In this document: positions 1-11,666 of the stretch, piece after piece
Position numbering within the stretch: position 1 is the stretch's first letter
Layout of the letters: every line of letters begins with the position of its first letter
NCBI GenBank assembly: GCA_022767745.1
Contig: JALENN010000008.1
Coordinates: 159,538-223,537, forward strand
Reading direction: 5' to 3'
Length of the DNA stretch: 64,000 nucleotides
From: Alistipes sp.
GTDB lineage: Bacteria; Bacteroidota; Bacteroidia; Bacteroidales; Rikenellaceae
Notes under the pieces: generated by a model
Database searches by the model: none
Told to the model about the DNA's origin: nothing
Seen by the model: the letters and a program-made list of their open reading frames with translations, nothing else
Program-made: the position numbers and the translations under genes

Positions 1-987
1 CGTGGCGCCGCCATGACAACCTGCTCGTTCAAGGAGACCGAGGCATACAGTGTCTGCGGCCGTGCCGCTGCCGGCGAGGAGCGTATTCTGGTTGTGGCTT
101 CGGCCGGAAACACGGCCCGTGCCTTTGCCAAGGTGTGCTCGGAGAACAATATCAAGCTGCTGCTGTCGGTTCCGGCCGACAACCTCTCGGCCATGTGGTT
201 CGAGAAGCCGCTCGCACCGTGCGTAAAGCTCATCGCGTGTGACCGCGGCGGCGACTATTTCGATGCCATACGCCTGAGCGACATGCTGCTCAAGTCGCCC
301 CGATTCTATGCCGAGGGCGGTGCCAAGAACGTGGCGCGCCGCGACGGTATGGGTACCACGGTGCTGTCGGCCGTAACTACGATCGGCCGCATCCCCGACT
401 ACTATTTCCAGGGTGTGGGCAGCGGTACCGGTGCCATCGCCGCCTGGGAGGCCAACATGCGCCTCGTGGAGGACGGACGTTTCGGCAGCAACATGATGCG
501 CCTGATGGTGTCGCAGAATGCGCCTTTCGTCCCGATGTACGATGCATGGCGTGCCGATTCGCGCGACATGTTGCCCTATGCGGCTGACAAGGCCCGCCGC
601 GATGCCGGCATAATCGACGCCAAGGTGCTGTCGAACCGCAAGCCCCCTTACAGCCTGCGCGGCGGTCTGTACGATGCGCTCAAGGCTACGAACGGCGATG
701 TGCTGACGGCTACGAACGCTCAGGTGCGCAAGGCCGCGCGTCTGTTCGAGGAGCTGGAGGGTGTGGATATCCACCCCGCCGCAGGTGTGGCCGTAGCGTC
801 GCTCATCAAGCAGGTTGCCGACGGCAAGATCGCCCGCGACGCGTATGTGATGCTCAACATTACGGGTGCCGGCGAGAAGCGTTTCCGCGAGGAGCACGAC
901 CTGGTATATCTCGAGCCGTCGCACGTCTTCCCGCTCGATGCCGATGCGGACAAGGTTGTGTCTACGGTAGAGTCTATGTTCGAATAA
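1..987 (+). CDS. cysteate synthase, 5'-truncated by window edge
   Basis: A PLP-dependent fold-type II enzyme of the threonine synthase superfamily, matching the cysteate synthase family, which makes L-cysteate from O-phosphoserine and sulfite. The frame is open from base 1, so the N-terminus (roughly 100 residues) lies outside the window. Visible are the PLP-lysine motif SFKET near visible residue 11, ASAGNT near 33-38 and the phosphate-binding GSGTG loop. The C-terminal half carries SQNAPFVPMYDAW, which I associate with cysteate synthases rather than threonine synthases. In Bacteroidetes, cysteate is the head-group precursor of sulfonolipids, an established Alistipes trait. Ordinary threonine synthase is the main alternative. 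Confidence 0.8.
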   Translation, partial: RGAAMTTCSFKETEAYSVCGRAAAGEERILVVASAGNTARAFAKVCSENNIKLLLSVPADNLSAMWFEKPLAPCVKLIACDRGGDYFDAIRLSDMLLKSPRFYAEGGAKNVARRDGMGTTVLSAVTTIGRIPDYYFQGVGSGTGAIAAWEANMRLVEDGRFGSNMMRLMVSQNAPFVPMYDAWRADSRDMLPYAADKARRDAGIIDAKVLSNRKPPYSLRGGLYDALKATNGDVLTATNAQVRKAARLFEELEGVDIHPAAGVAVASLIKQVADGKIARDAYVMLNITGAGEKRFREEHDLVYLEPSHVFPLDADADKVVSTVESMFE

Positions 988-1001
988 AGAGTACAAGAAA
1001 G

Positions 1002-1988
1002 ATGTTATATCCCATAAGATTCATACCTCGCCTTAAGGAGCGCCTGTGGGGCGGTCACGAGCTGCTTGCCAAGGCCAAGGCCGGCAAGGCGCAGCACGTT
1101 GATGCCACGAAGGCATACGGCGAGAGCTGGGAGCTGTCGGCCGTTGCGGGCGATGTCTCGGTGGTGGCCAACGGCTATCTCAAGCGCAACAACCTCGAGG
1201 AGATAATCGAGGTCTACATGGGCAACCTGATCGGCGACAAGATATACGACCGCTATGGGCTGACTTTCCCGCTGCTCATCAAGAGCCTCGACTGCCACGA
1301 CGTGCTCTCGGTGCAGGTGCATCCCGACGACGAGCTTGCGGCCGAGCGTCACAACTCGTACGGCAAGACCGAGATGTGGTACGTCGTGAACCGTACTCCG
1401 GGTGCTGCGCTGTATGTCGGTTTCAAGGATACGTCGATCACGCGCGAGGAGTATATCGCGGCGGTGAACGAGGACCGTCTTCCCGAACTGCTGAACCGTG
1501 TCGAGGTGGAGCCCGGTGACGTGTTCTTCATCCCGGCAGGTACGGTGCATGCCCTGGGCAAGGGCATCGAGGTGGTCGAGATACAGCAGACGTCGGATAT
1601 CACGTACCGCATATACGACTGGAACCGTGTCGATGCGGAGGGCCGTTCGCGCGAGCTGCATACGGCGCTGGCTGTCGATGCCATCGACTTCGCCCGTGAC
1701 GGCGCTTCGTGTCACATGCATTACCATGCCGAGAAGAACCGCCCCGTAACGTTGGTCGACTGCCCCTACTTTACGACCAATATGATCGACCTGGACGGCG
1801 GGCTGGAGCGCGATTGCGCCGACCTTGACTCGTTCGTGCTCTATATCTGTGCCGAGGGTGAGGCCGACGTGCGCATGGGGGAGTGCTGCGAGCATATCTC
1901 GCCGCTCGATCTGGTGATGATCCCTGCCGAGGCCGACAGCGTAACGATAAGCGGCAGCGGCAAACTGCTCGAGGTATACATAAAGTAG
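1002..1988 (+). CDS. manA: mannose-6-phosphate isomerase, type I
   Basis: Interconverts fructose-6-phosphate and mannose-6-phosphate in the cytoplasm, feeding GDP-mannose and glycan synthesis. At 328 residues it is the short type I form common in Firmicutes and Bacteroidetes. Zinc-ligand motifs are visible: VHPDDE at 106-111, KTEMW at 122-126 and PAGTVHALG with His183. The segment with EIQQTSD and YRIYDWNR follows as in the family. It starts 14 bases after the cysteate synthase stop, so the two may be co-transcribed. It ends in TAG and is followed by a strong bidirectional terminator. Confidence 0.95.
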   Translation: MLYPIRFIPRLKERLWGGHELLAKAKAGKAQHVDATKAYGESWELSAVAGDVSVVANGYLKRNNLEEIIEVYMGNLIGDKIYDRYGLTFPLLIKSLDCHDVLSVQVHPDDELAAERHNSYGKTEMWYVVNRTPGAALYVGFKDTSITREEYIAAVNEDRLPELLNRVEVEPGDVFFIPAGTVHALGKGIEVVEIQQTSDITYRIYDWNRVDAEGRSRELHTALAVDAIDFARDGASCHMHYHAEKNRPVTLVDCPYFTTNMIDLDGGLERDCADLDSFVLYICAEGEADVRMGECCEHISPLDLVMIPAEADSVTISGSGKLLEVYIK

Positions 1989-2018
1989 CTTTTGCGGCCG
2001 CTGTGGCTGCACGTGCAT

Positions 2019-2056
2019 AAAGCAGGGACGCTCTCCGTGAGAGCGTCCCTGCTTTT
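2019..2056. terminator. bidirectional intrinsic terminator
   Basis: A perfect 16-base-pair stem with a five-base loop, flanked by A's on the left and T's on the right. It lies between the convergent manA and DUF4838 genes and can serve both. Confidence 0.9.
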
Positions 2057-2087
2057 GTGTCGGCCGGGTTGGGTTGAGGCTATAGCG

Positions 2088-3149
2088 TTACTTCTGCTGT
2101 GGCGGGCGGTATTCGTAGAGAACCTTGCCGTAGTCGTGTACAAACGATATGTCGCGGTAGGTGTCGACATAGTCCGCATCGAGATATATGGCGTAGGCCG
2201 TGATGCTGCGTATGCCAAGCCGTGCATATGTGGCTATGTCCGAGCGGAATACGTCGCCGTGCCAAGTTAGCTCTTTGGCCGGTTTCTTCCATCCGCTCAC
2301 GAGCGATATGTCCATCCAATACTCCAGAACCTGCGCCGTGGCTGCGGGGAAGACCTTAAGGTTGGCCTCGAGGGCGTCGAGATACTCGCCGTGAGTGATC
2401 TGCATTCCCTCGCGGCGGGCATTGTGCTCGTCGAGCGGGCGTTCCCATGTGCGGTAGAATGGTGCGAACTCGAGGAATATTCCATCCACAGGCCTTACAG
2501 ATGTAGGAGCTTCTAACGTGTTATGATATGACAGGTGCGCCAGCATGGCCTTGTCGTCAACCTCGCGCAGCGCCTGCATGATGCGGTTCTCGATCAGAAG
2601 GGCCTGGTCGCTGTCGTTCAGATGGCGGCACTTTTCGCAATAGCACTTCTTGCCTCCGTCGTCAAGCCAGAAGTAATACTTGTGGTTCGTCGGCGGATAT
2701 TTTTCGGCGCGGCGCTTGGCGTTGGCCGCGATGATCTCCAGAGCCTCCGACGATGAGGGGCAGCAGTTGTAGTCGCTGACGCGGTTGCCCTGCTCGTCCA
2801 TGCGGAAATATTCGGGATGCTCGTCGTATATCGCGCGTGGCAGCAATTCGGCCATGGCGTGTTCCTGAAACTCGATGGCTATGTCATGTTCGGCGCAACG
2901 GTTGACGAAGGTGCGGTATTCGGGCGTCTGTTTGGTCGCCTCGCTGCAATATATGCTAAGGGTGTTGACTCCGGCGCTGTCGGCCAGTGCCACCCAGTCC
3001 AGGCGGTCGGGATCCTTTACGTCGTCCCATGAGAGGACTATGCCGCGCGTGGTGAAGAAGGGAGTGTCGCTTCCGTCGTGTGTGCCGCCGCAGCCGGCGA
3101 GCAGGGCGATGCCTGCCACAGTGATGCATGTGCGTGTGAGGATGTTCAT
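2088..3149 (-). CDS. DUF4838-like lipoprotein, possible carbohydrate-active enzyme
   Basis: A 353-residue predicted lipoprotein. The N-terminal hydrophobic segment ends in a lipobox, LLAGC, with Cys20, so it is probably anchored in an outer leaflet. The body resembles DUF4838, a TIM-barrel-like family found with glycoside hydrolases. A WLDDGGKKC...CEKC cysteine cluster (Cys169, 171, 174) is followed by conserved helical segments. It is much shorter than typical DUF4838 proteins, so it would be a compact version. No glycan-utilisation genes are adjacent. A good promoter lies 27-57 bases upstream. Family assignment is moderate; a substrate cannot be inferred. Confidence 0.6.
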   Translation of the reverse strand: MNILTRTCITVAGIALLAGCGGTHDGSDTPFFTTRGIVLSWDDVKDPDRLDWVALADSAGVNTLSIYCSEATKQTPEYRTFVNRCAEHDIAIEFQEHAMAELLPRAIYDEHPEYFRMDEQGNRVSDYNCCPSSSEALEIIAANAKRRAEKYPPTNHKYYFWLDDGGKKCYCEKCRHLNDSDQALLIENRIMQALREVDDKAMLAHLSYHNTLEAPTSVRPVDGIFLEFAPFYRTWERPLDEHNARREGMQITHGEYLDALEANLKVFPAATAQVLEYWMDISLVSGWKKPAKELTWHGDVFRSDIATYARLGIRSITAYAIYLDADYVDTYRDISFVHDYGKVLYEYRPPQQK

Positions 3150-3175
3150 TGTTCGGTGCTTAGGGTTGATTCAAA

Positions 3176-3206
3176 CAAATATACCGATTTTTAGGTTCAT
3201 TTCAAA
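3176..3206 (-). promoter_or_regulatory. promoter of DUF4838 lipoprotein gene
   Basis: On the minus strand, TTTG (3203-3206), 19 bases, TATATTTG (3176-3183): a full match to the Bacteroidetes TTTG/TAnnTTTG promoter. Confidence 0.75.
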
Positions 3207-3246
3207 ATGCCACCCGAGGCAGCTCCTGCGACGCTACCAAACAGAG

Positions 3247-3270
3247 CGGGAGCCCCGAATGGGACTCCCG
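3247..3270 (-). terminator. probable terminator after prs
   Basis: A ten-base-pair hairpin with one mismatch and a GAAT/ATTC loop, 27 bases past the prs stop. The following T-tract is weak, so termination may be inefficient. Confidence 0.5.
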
Positions 3271-3296
3271 CCGTATGTGTTAGGTGAGGAAAGACT

Positions 3297-4238
3297 CTAT
3301 TTGTAGAATATAGAGCTGATCTCCTTGTAGTTGTGTACGCGCTCGATAACGTTGGCGAAGATGTCGGCCACCGACAGCACGGTGAACTTGTGCAGATCCT
3401 TTTCGGGATTCAGGGGGATGGTATCGGTTACGATAACCTCCTGCAGCTGGCTGTCGTTGATGCGCTCGTATGCCGCGCCCGAAAGCACGGGGTGGGTGAT
3501 GACGGCGCGGACGCTCTTGGCACCCTTCTCCATGAGCATGTTGGCTGCCATGCAGATGGTACCGGCCGTGTCGATCATGTCGTCGACGATGATGATGTTG
3601 CGGCCCTCGACCTCACCGATGGCGGTCATGCTGCCCACGACGTTGGCCTTGGCGCGCTCCTTGTGCGAGATGATGATTGGGGTGTGCAGGTGCTTGGCGT
3701 AGGCGTTGGCACGCTTTGCGCCGCCCATGTCGGGCGCTGCAATCGAGAGGTCCTCGATGTTGAGGCTCTGGATGTAGGGTACGAAGATACCGCTTGCGTA
3801 GAGCGCATCGACCGGAACGTCGAAGAAACCCTGAATCTGGTCGGCGTGCAGGTCCATCGTCATGATACGGTCGACACCCGCCGCAACGAGCAAGTTGGCT
3901 ACGAGCTTGGCACCTATGGGCACACGGGGACGGTCTTTGCGGTCCTGACGCGCCCAGCCGAAGTATGGCATCACGGCAATCACCTTGTATGCCGAGGCGC
4001 GGCGTGCCGCGTCGATCATCATGAGCAGCTCCATCAGGTTGTCCGACGATGGGAACGTCGACTGTATGATGAATACGGTACATCCGCGGATCGACTCGTT
4101 GTAGTAGGGTTGGAACTCGCCGTCGCTGAACTGAAGGACCTCGGAATCACCGAGCGTCGTGCCGTAGCTCGCAACTATCTTTTCGGCAAGATACCGCGAA
4201 CTGCGCCCCGAGAAAAATTTGATCTTGTGAATTGCCAT
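3297..4238 (-). CDS. prs: ribose-phosphate pyrophosphokinase
   Basis: Makes PRPP from ribose-5-phosphate and ATP, the precursor for purines, pyrimidines, NAD, histidine and tryptophan. At 313 residues it has normal class I length. Visible motifs are the ATP/metal-binding DLHADQ at 129-134, the APDMGG region, and the PRPP-binding loop IIIVDDMIDTAGT at about 218-230. It is a single gene in its own transcription unit. A TAnnTTTG element lies 20 bases upstream of the start, but no clear -33 box is seen. Confidence 0.97.
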   Translation of the reverse strand: MAIHKIKFFSGRSSRYLAEKIVASYGTTLGDSEVLQFSDGEFQPYYNESIRGCTVFIIQSTFPSSDNLMELLMMIDAARRASAYKVIAVMPYFGWARQDRKDRPRVPIGAKLVANLLVAAGVDRIMTMDLHADQIQGFFDVPVDALYASGIFVPYIQSLNIEDLSIAAPDMGGAKRANAYAKHLHTPIIISHKERAKANVVGSMTAIGEVEGRNIIIVDDMIDTAGTICMAANMLMEKGAKSVRAVITHPVLSGAAYERINDSQLQEVIVTDTIPLNPEKDLHKFTVLSVADIFANVIERVHNYKEISSIFYK

Positions 4239-4257
4239 TTTTGCTTGAAATATGTTA

Positions 4258-4265
4258 CAAATATA
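4258..4265 (-). promoter_or_regulatory. -7 element upstream of prs
   Basis: TATATTTG on the minus strand, 20 bases before the prs start. No matching -33 TTTG at the right spacing, so confidence is limited. Confidence 0.4.
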
Positions 4266-4316
4266 ATACGCACAACAATACTCCGGGCGCAGCGTGCGGC
4301 CCGAATTGTCAACTAT

Positions 4317-4904
4317 TTATAAACAATCCTCAATATATTGCAATATCTGGTCGCGTCCTGCGCCAGAGGCGCTCGACGACATGAACATCGGCGGCAGCTC
4401 CTCCCACTGCTCCGACAGCGTGCGGCGGTAGGTCTCGACATTGCGCGAGGTCTTCGCGGCCGACAGCTTGTCGCACTTGGTGAAGATTATGCCGAAGGGT
4501 ATGCCGTTCTGTCCGAGCAGTTCGATGAACTGCAGGTCGATTTTCTGCGGTTCGAGGCGGCTGTCCACCAGCACGAAGAGGTAGTGCATGCGCTCGCACC
4601 GCAGGATGTAGTCGAGTATGATCTGGGCGAAACCGCTGCGCTGCGTCTTCGAGACGCGGGCGTAGCCGTATCCGGGCAGGTCGACCAGGTACCACGAACC
4701 GTTTATGAGGAAGTGGTTTATGAGCCGCGTCTTGCCGGGCGTCGCCGAGACCTTGGCTAGGCCCTTGACGCCGGTAAGCATGTTTATGAGCGACGACTTG
4801 CCCACGTTGCTGCGGCCGATGAAGGCGATGTCGCGCATGGCGTCGCGCGGCACCTGCGTTATCTTCTCGGAACTGCATACGAATTGGGCTCTGGTGATCT
4901 GCAT
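4317..4904 (-). CDS. engB: ribosome biogenesis GTPase YihA/YsxC/EngB
   Basis: An essential TRAFAC GTPase for large ribosomal subunit assembly. From the chosen start it has 195 residues, the usual length. Motifs: G1 GRSNVGKS at 30-37, G3 DLPGYG and G4 TKCDK. A longer frame opens at 4937, but the promoter's TAnnTTTG box at 4942-4949 would place the transcript start near 4935, and family proteins begin close to MQITRAQF. I therefore prefer the start at 4904. The gene is divergent from ftsE. Confidence 0.95.
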   Translation of the reverse strand: MQITRAQFVCSSEKITQVPRDAMRDIAFIGRSNVGKSSLINMLTGVKGLAKVSATPGKTRLINHFLINGSWYLVDLPGYGYARVSKTQRSGFAQIILDYILRCERMHYLFVLVDSRLEPQKIDLQFIELLGQNGIPFGIIFTKCDKLSAAKTSRNVETYRRTLSEQWEELPPMFMSSSASGAGRDQILQYIEDCL

Positions 4905-4941
4905 CTCGGATTGAGGCCCCGTTCGTGGGGCTTTCACGGCG

Positions 4942-4970
4942 CAAAAATAGTAAAAAATAGTGATTACAAA
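4942..4970 (-). promoter_or_regulatory. promoter of engB
   Basis: On the minus strand, TTTG (4967-4970), 17 bases, TATTTTTG (4942-4949). The spacer is slightly short. Its position decides the engB start, since an upstream ATG at 4937 would lie at or before the transcript start. Confidence 0.55.
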
Positions 4971-5240
4971 AAAACTATCTGTCGGCGAGCGTTTCGCGTC
5001 GTGCGGAGGTGATGATTTTTTGCCTTGCGGGATATGCTTTTTGATGAAAAATACGTATATTTGTAAGTTAAATAATTTGTCGCAATACGCCTTGCCTGCA
5101 GCCTTTGCCGCAGCGTGCCCGGCGCCGCATCTACGAAGTGGGCGGAGCGGGATGGCGGGCCGGATTGACTCCTGTCAAGTTGTTGTATGACAGCGGTTTC
5201 GGCTTTTTTGCGAACGAATCAAAACAGACCCTGAACGAAT
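4971..5240. other. intergenic region between engB and ftsE
   Basis: With the engB promoter, about 300 bases separate the divergent engB and ftsE. A plus-strand TATATTTG (5056-5063) is the best candidate ftsE -7 box, but no well-spaced TTTG precedes it. The remaining leader is GC-rich and contains no convincing gene; the 76-codon frame at 4960-5190 has no recognisable features. Confidence 0.5.
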
Positions 5241-5993
5241 ATGGATAGAGGCAACAACGTGGTCGAACTTCGCAACGTAGCGATATACCACAGCGGCGAC
5301 TCGTCGCGTCGCGGCTCCGGCTCCGACGGCGAGTTGGTTCTCTCGGATGTAAACCTTTCGGTCGCCGCCGGCGAAACCGTCTATTTCATCGGCCGTGTCG
5401 GCAGCGGCAAGAGCTCGCTGCTCAAGACCATGTATGCCGAGGTGCCGTTGTACGAGGGCGAAGGCTATGTGGTGGGGATGGACCTGCGGCACCTGCGTCG
5501 CAGCGCCATACCTTACCTGCGCCGCCGTATGGGTATTGTCTTTCAGGACTATCAGTTGCTCGACGACCGCAATGTCTTCTTCAACCTCTACGACGTGATG
5601 AAGGCCACGGGCTGGAAACGCGAGTCGGATATCCGCCGCCGCATCGACGAGGTGCTGACGCTTGTGGGGCTTGACAAGAAGGCATACAAGATGCCGCACG
5701 AACTTTCGGGCGGCGAGCAGCAGCGCCTTACCATAGCCCGTGCCCTGCTCAATTCGCCCCGCCTGCTGCTTGCCGACGAACCTACGGGCAACCTCGACCC
5801 CGTTACGGCCGACGGCATCATGCGCCTGTTCCGCGAGATCGCGGCCTCGGGTTGCGCCGTAATCATGTCGACGCACAACACCGCCCTTATCGAGCAGTTC
5901 CCCGCCCGCACGATACTCTTCTCGAAGGGCCGCATCAGGGAGATAGACTTCGCGCGCAGCCTCGATGCCGACCCCGGCGAGGAGACGCGATAA
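5241..5993 (+). CDS. ftsE: FtsE-like ABC transporter ATPase
   Basis: Cytoplasmic ATPase of the FtsEX complex, which couples cell division to peptidoglycan hydrolase activation. It has 250 residues, somewhat longer than E. coli FtsE because of a basic/Ser-rich insertion near residues 18-30. Walker A GRVGSGKSS is at 51-59, the Q-loop FQDYQ at 101-105, the signature LSGGEQ at 155-160 and Walker B LLLADEPTG around 176-183. No ftsX is adjacent; separation of ftsE and ftsX is usual in Bacteroidetes as I recall. Another LolD-like exporter ATPase cannot be wholly excluded. Confidence 0.8.
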   Translation: MDRGNNVVELRNVAIYHSGDSSRRGSGSDGELVLSDVNLSVAAGETVYFIGRVGSGKSSLLKTMYAEVPLYEGEGYVVGMDLRHLRRSAIPYLRRRMGIVFQDYQLLDDRNVFFNLYDVMKATGWKRESDIRRRIDEVLTLVGLDKKAYKMPHELSGGEQQRLTIARALLNSPRLLLADEPTGNLDPVTADGIMRLFREIAASGCAVIMSTHNTALIEQFPARTILFSKGRIREIDFARSLDADPGEETR

Positions 5994-6007
5994 AGAGGCG
6001 GCTGAGG

Positions 6008-6039
6008 TTTGGAAAAACCGAGAAAAAACCGTACTTTTG
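6008..6039 (+). promoter_or_regulatory. promoter of gyrB
   Basis: TTTG (6008-6011), 20 bases, TACTTTTG (6032-6039), an ideal Bacteroidetes promoter. It gives a leader of about 60 bases before gyrB. Confidence 0.8.
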
Positions 6040-6101
6040 TATACTTTATGCTGAAGATTTGCGGAGATAACGAAAGAAGAAGGAATAAGAAAAAAATATA
6101 A

Positions 6102-8066
<1,965 letters not shown>

Positions 8067-8147
8067 CGGCAACAGATAATTTGGGGATCGCTTGGCCCGA
8101 CGTGGCCGATGCGGTCCCCATTGTTTTCAATCAAAACCTTCAACGCC

Positions 8148-8771
8148 ATGAAAGTTACGGTAATAGGTGTGGCCGGCGGAACGGGTTCCGGCAAGAGCAC
8201 TCTGGTAAAACGCCTTCAGGAGGCATTCGGCGAGAACGACGTAACCACGTTGTGCCACGATTACTACTACAAGGCTCACCCTGAACTTACGTACGAGGAA
8301 CGTACGAAACTCAACTACGACCATCCGCAGGCTTTCGACACCGACATGATGGTGGCGCACATACGCGCGCTGAAGGAGAATGTCCCCATCGAGCATCCCG
8401 TCTATTCGTTCGTCGAGCACGACCGCATGCCGCAGCGAGTGGCGGTCAAGCCGTCGAAGGTGATAATCGTGGACGGAATCCTGATCTTCGAGAACAAGGA
8501 ATTGCGCGACCTAATGGATATCAAGGTGTTCGTCGATACAGATGCCGACATACGTTTGGCACGGCGTATCCTGCGCGACGTGTGTGACCGCGGCCGTACG
8601 ATGCAGTCGGTTGTCGACCAGTATATCGCTACGGTCAAGCCCATGCACGAGGAGTTCGTCGAGCCATCGAAGAAGTATGCCGACGTTATCATCCCCGAGG
8701 GCGGATTCAACTCCGTGGCCGTGGCGATGCTTATACAGAGCATACGATCGTTTATCGACGAAAACAAATAG
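8148..8771 (+). CDS. udk: uridine kinase
   Basis: Phosphorylates uridine and cytidine to their monophosphates in pyrimidine salvage. It has 207 residues from the chosen start, typical length. The P-loop GGTGSGKS lies at 10-17, and the lid region RRILRDVCDRGR is present. An upstream in-frame ATG at 8109 would add 13 non-conserved residues, so MKVTVIG at 8148 is preferred. It follows gyrB by 81 bases and is closed by a strong hairpin terminator. Confidence 0.95.
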   Translation: MKVTVIGVAGGTGSGKSTLVKRLQEAFGENDVTTLCHDYYYKAHPELTYEERTKLNYDHPQAFDTDMMVAHIRALKENVPIEHPVYSFVEHDRMPQRVAVKPSKVIIVDGILIFENKELRDLMDIKVFVDTDADIRLARRILRDVCDRGRTMQSVVDQYIATVKPMHEEFVEPSKKYADVIIPEGGFNSVAVAMLIQSIRSFIDENK

Positions 8772-8782
8772 TGGCGTAAATC

Positions 8783-8822
8783 ATGAGGCGCGGCTCCCGG
8801 TGTCGGGGCCGCGCCTCATTTT
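8783..8822 (+). terminator. intrinsic terminator after udk
   Basis: A GC-rich 12-base-pair stem starting 12 bases after the udk stop, followed by TTTTAT. It separates udk from the convergent mutS. Confidence 0.85.
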
Positions 8823-8897
8823 ATGGCCGTATCGGAAAAATTACTTTACCCGTATCCGGAAGTCGTGATGCCGCAGACTGAGTGGTGGCCAGGTGCG

Positions 8898-11615
8898 TCA
8901 CAGTCCCGAGATCTTCTTTATCTCGTTGAGCTTGTTGAGCGCCTCGATCGGGGTCAGGGAGTTGATGTCGAGATCCTTTATCTGGTCGCGTATCTGCAGC
9001 AGTACGGGGTCTTCGAGCTGGAACATCGCGAGCTGTATGTTGCCCTGCTGCGCCACCTCGGCAACCTTCTTGGCCGAGGGCTGGCGACGGCGGCGTACGA
9101 TGCGCGTGTCGCTCTCGGCCTCAGCAGCGTGAGCCGGTGCGGTGGTTTCCGATCCTTCGGCCGTGGATGAGGCGGCTGCCACATCGTTGCTGTATGCGCT
9201 CTCGAGGTTGGCGAGTATCTCCGTTGCCCGCTTGACGATGCTCTGCGGCATACCGGCCATACGAGCAACGTGGATACCGAACGAGTGTTCGGTGCCGCCG
9301 CGTACGAGCTTGCGCAGGAAGACGATGGTGTTGTCCACCTCGCGGACACTGACGTGGTAGTTCTTCACGCGCTGGAAGAGGCTCTCCATCTCGTTGAGCT
9401 CGTGGTAGTGCGTGGCGAAGAGGGTTTTGGCGTGGGCGGTGGGGTAGTTGTGTATGTACTCGACCATTGCCCACGCGATCGATATGCCGTCGTAGGTGCT
9501 TGTGCCGCGGCCGATCTCGTCGAGCAGTATGAGGCTGCGGTCCGACAGGTTGTTCAGTATGCTTGCCGACTCGAGCATCTCGACCATGAAGGTCGATTCG
9601 CCCTGCGAGATGTTGTCCGACGCGCCAACGCGGGTGAATATCTTGTCGACGACGCCTATGTGCGCCGATTTTGCAGGTACGAACGACCCCATCTGCGCCA
9701 TGAGTATGATCAGCGCCGTCTGTCGCAGCAGGGCCGACTTACCCGACATGTTGGGTCCCGTGATCATCATTATCTGCTGGTCGTCGTCGTTGAGCAGCAC
9801 GTCGTTGGGTATATACTCCTCGCCCACGGGCATCAGTTTCTCGATGACGGGGTGGCGTCCCTCGCGTATGTCGATCACCTTGCCCTCGTCCAGCTCGGGA
9901 CGTACGTAGTGCTGTTCCTCTGCCATCGTAGCGAACGACTGCAGGCAGTCGATGCGGGCCACGGCGGCGGCGTCACGCAGGATTACGCGCAGGTGCTGCG
10001 TGACGAAGTGCACAAGTTCGTCGTATATCTGCTGCTCGAGTTGCAGGATGCGGTCCTGCGCCCCGAGTATCTTCTCCTCGTACTCCTTCAGCTCCTCGGT
10101 GATGTAGCGCTCGGCATTGGTGAGGGTCTGTTTGCGCACCCATGTGGGCGGCACCTTGTCGCGGTGGGTGTTGCGCACCTCGATGTAGTATCCGAAGACG
10201 TTGTTGTAGCTTATCTTGAGCGGTATGCCCGCAGCCTCGCTTTCGCGCTGCTGTATCTGCTGCAGCACATCCTTGCCGTGGAGGGCTATGCGGCGCAGGT
10301 CGTCCAGCTCGGGCGATACGCCGTCGGCTATCACGCCGCCCTTCTGTATCTGGTTGTTCTGCGGGTCGGGATATATCTCGCGAGCGATGCGGTCGCGCAC
10401 CTGCGTCGCCGGGTCGATCTGTTCGGCTATGGCGTGCAGGGCCTCGTCGTCCGAGGAGTCGAGCAGCGCCTTGAGCATCTCAACGGCCGTGAGCGACGAC
10501 TTGAGCTGCACCATCTCGCGCGGCGTGACGCGCCCGGCAGCCACACGTGCCGAGATGCGCTCCAGGTCGCCTATCTCGGAGATGTGTCCGCGCAGCTCGT
10601 GCGCCATGTCGCGGTCGCCGATAAGCCGTTCGACCACATCCTGGCGGCGGCGTATGCGTGCGACGTCGAGCAGCGGCATCGATATCCACCGCTTGAGCAG
10701 GCGGCCGCCCATCGAGGTGAGCGTGCGGTCCATCACGTCGGCGAAGCTGTGGCGGTCGGCCGAGCCGTTCGACGAGAAGAGCTCGAGGTTGCGTATCGAG
10801 AATTTGTCCAGCCAGACGTAGTCTTTCTGGTCGATGCGCGATATGGACGATATGTGCGATATCTCCTTGTGCTCGGTGAACTCCAGATAGTAGAGTATGG
10901 CTCCCGCAGCGGCGATACCCTCCTTTAGGGGCTCGACGCCGAATCCCTTCAGCGACTTGGTGCCGAACTGCTTGCAGAGCTTGTCGTAGTTGAGATCCGA
11001 CGAGAAGACCCAGTCGTCGAGCCGGTACGTGTAGTAGCGGTTGCCGAAGGCCTTGTCGAAGCGCTCGTCCCATCCGCGCTGGTATATCACCTCCTTGGGC
11101 GCGAGGTTCGACATGAGCTTGTCGATGTAGCGGTCGTCGCCCTGCGCCATGTAGAACTCGCCGGTCGATATGTCGAGGAAGGCCACGCCCGTGGCCTTGT
11201 CGCCGAAGAATACCGACGCCAGGAAGGTGTTCTCCTTGTTGGGCAGGATGTTGTCGCCCAGCACCACGCCCGGTGTGACGAGCTCAATGACGCCGCGTTT
11301 TACGAGGCCCTTCACCGTCTTGGGGTCCTCCAGCTGTTCGCATATCGCAACACGCTTGCCGGCCCTGACCAGCTTGGGCAGGTAGACGTCTATGGCATGG
11401 TAGGGGAAGCCTGCCAGCTCGACGTACGAGGCGGCGCCGTTGGCGCGCCGTGTGAGCGTAATGCCCAGTATCGAGCTTGCGTTTATGGCATCCTCGCCGA
11501 AGGTCTCGTAGAAGTCTCCTACGCGGAATAACAATATGGCATCGGGGTGTACCGCCTTGATCTGATAGTATTGCTTCATCAGCGGCGTATCGACGTATTT
11601 TTTTTCAGCAGCCAT
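8898..11615 (-). CDS. mutS: DNA mismatch repair protein MutS
   Basis: Recognises base mismatches and small loops and recruits MutL. At 905 residues it has full MutS1 length. The mismatch-intercalating motif F-x-E is at residues 35-37 (GDFYE). Connector, lever and clamp regions follow, then the ABC ATPase with Walker A GPNMSGKS at about 620 and Walker B with [11 protein letters not shown] variable Ala/Thr/Glu-rich linker near residues 815-840 precedes the C-terminal dimerisation segment. It is transcribed from its own promoter inside the end of the upstream helicase gene. Confidence 0.97.
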   Translation of the reverse strand: MAAEKKYVDTPLMKQYYQIKAVHPDAILLFRVGDFYETFGEDAINASSILGITLTRRANGAASYVELAGFPYHAIDVYLPKLVRAGKRVAICEQLEDPKTVKGLVKRGVIELVTPGVVLGDNILPNKENTFLASVFFGDKATGVAFLDISTGEFYMAQGDDRYIDKLMSNLAPKEVIYQRGWDERFDKAFGNRYYTYRLDDWVFSSDLNYDKLCKQFGTKSLKGFGVEPLKEGIAAAGAILYYLEFTEHKEISHISSISRIDQKDYVWLDKFSIRNLELFSSNGSADRHSFADVMDRTLTSMGGRLLKRWISMPLLDVARIRRRQDVVERLIGDRDMAHELRGHISEIGDLERISARVAAGRVTPREMVQLKSSLTAVEMLKALLDSSDDEALHAIAEQIDPATQVRDRIAREIYPDPQNNQIQKGGVIADGVSPELDDLRRIALHGKDVLQQIQQRESEAAGIPLKISYNNVFGYYIEVRNTHRDKVPPTWVRKQTLTNAERYITEELKEYEEKILGAQDRILQLEQQIYDELVHFVTQHLRVILRDAAAVARIDCLQSFATMAEEQHYVRPELDEGKVIDIREGRHPVIEKLMPVGEEYIPNDVLLNDDDQQIMMITGPNMSGKSALLRQTALIILMAQMGSFVPAKSAHIGVVDKIFTRVGASDNISQGESTFMVEMLESASILNNLSDRSLILLDEIGRGTSTYDGISIAWAMVEYIHNYPTAHAKTLFATHYHELNEMESLFQRVKNYHVSVREVDNTIVFLRKLVRGGTEHSFGIHVARMAGMPQSIVKRATEILANLESAYSNDVAAASSTAEGSETTAPAHAAEAESDTRIVRRRRQPSAKKVAEVAQQGNIQLAMFQLEDPVLLQIRDQIKDLDINSLTPIEALNKLNEIKKISGL

Positions 11616-11634
11616 CTCTGGAATCGTTATCTTG

Positions 11635-11666
11635 CAAAGATAGCTTATTTTCGACGACTATTCAAA
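11635..11666 (-). promoter_or_regulatory. promoter of mutS
   Basis: On the minus strand, TTTG (11663-11666), 20 bases, TATCTTTG (11635-11642). The -33 box lies within the last codons of the upstream helicase gene. Confidence 0.8.
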
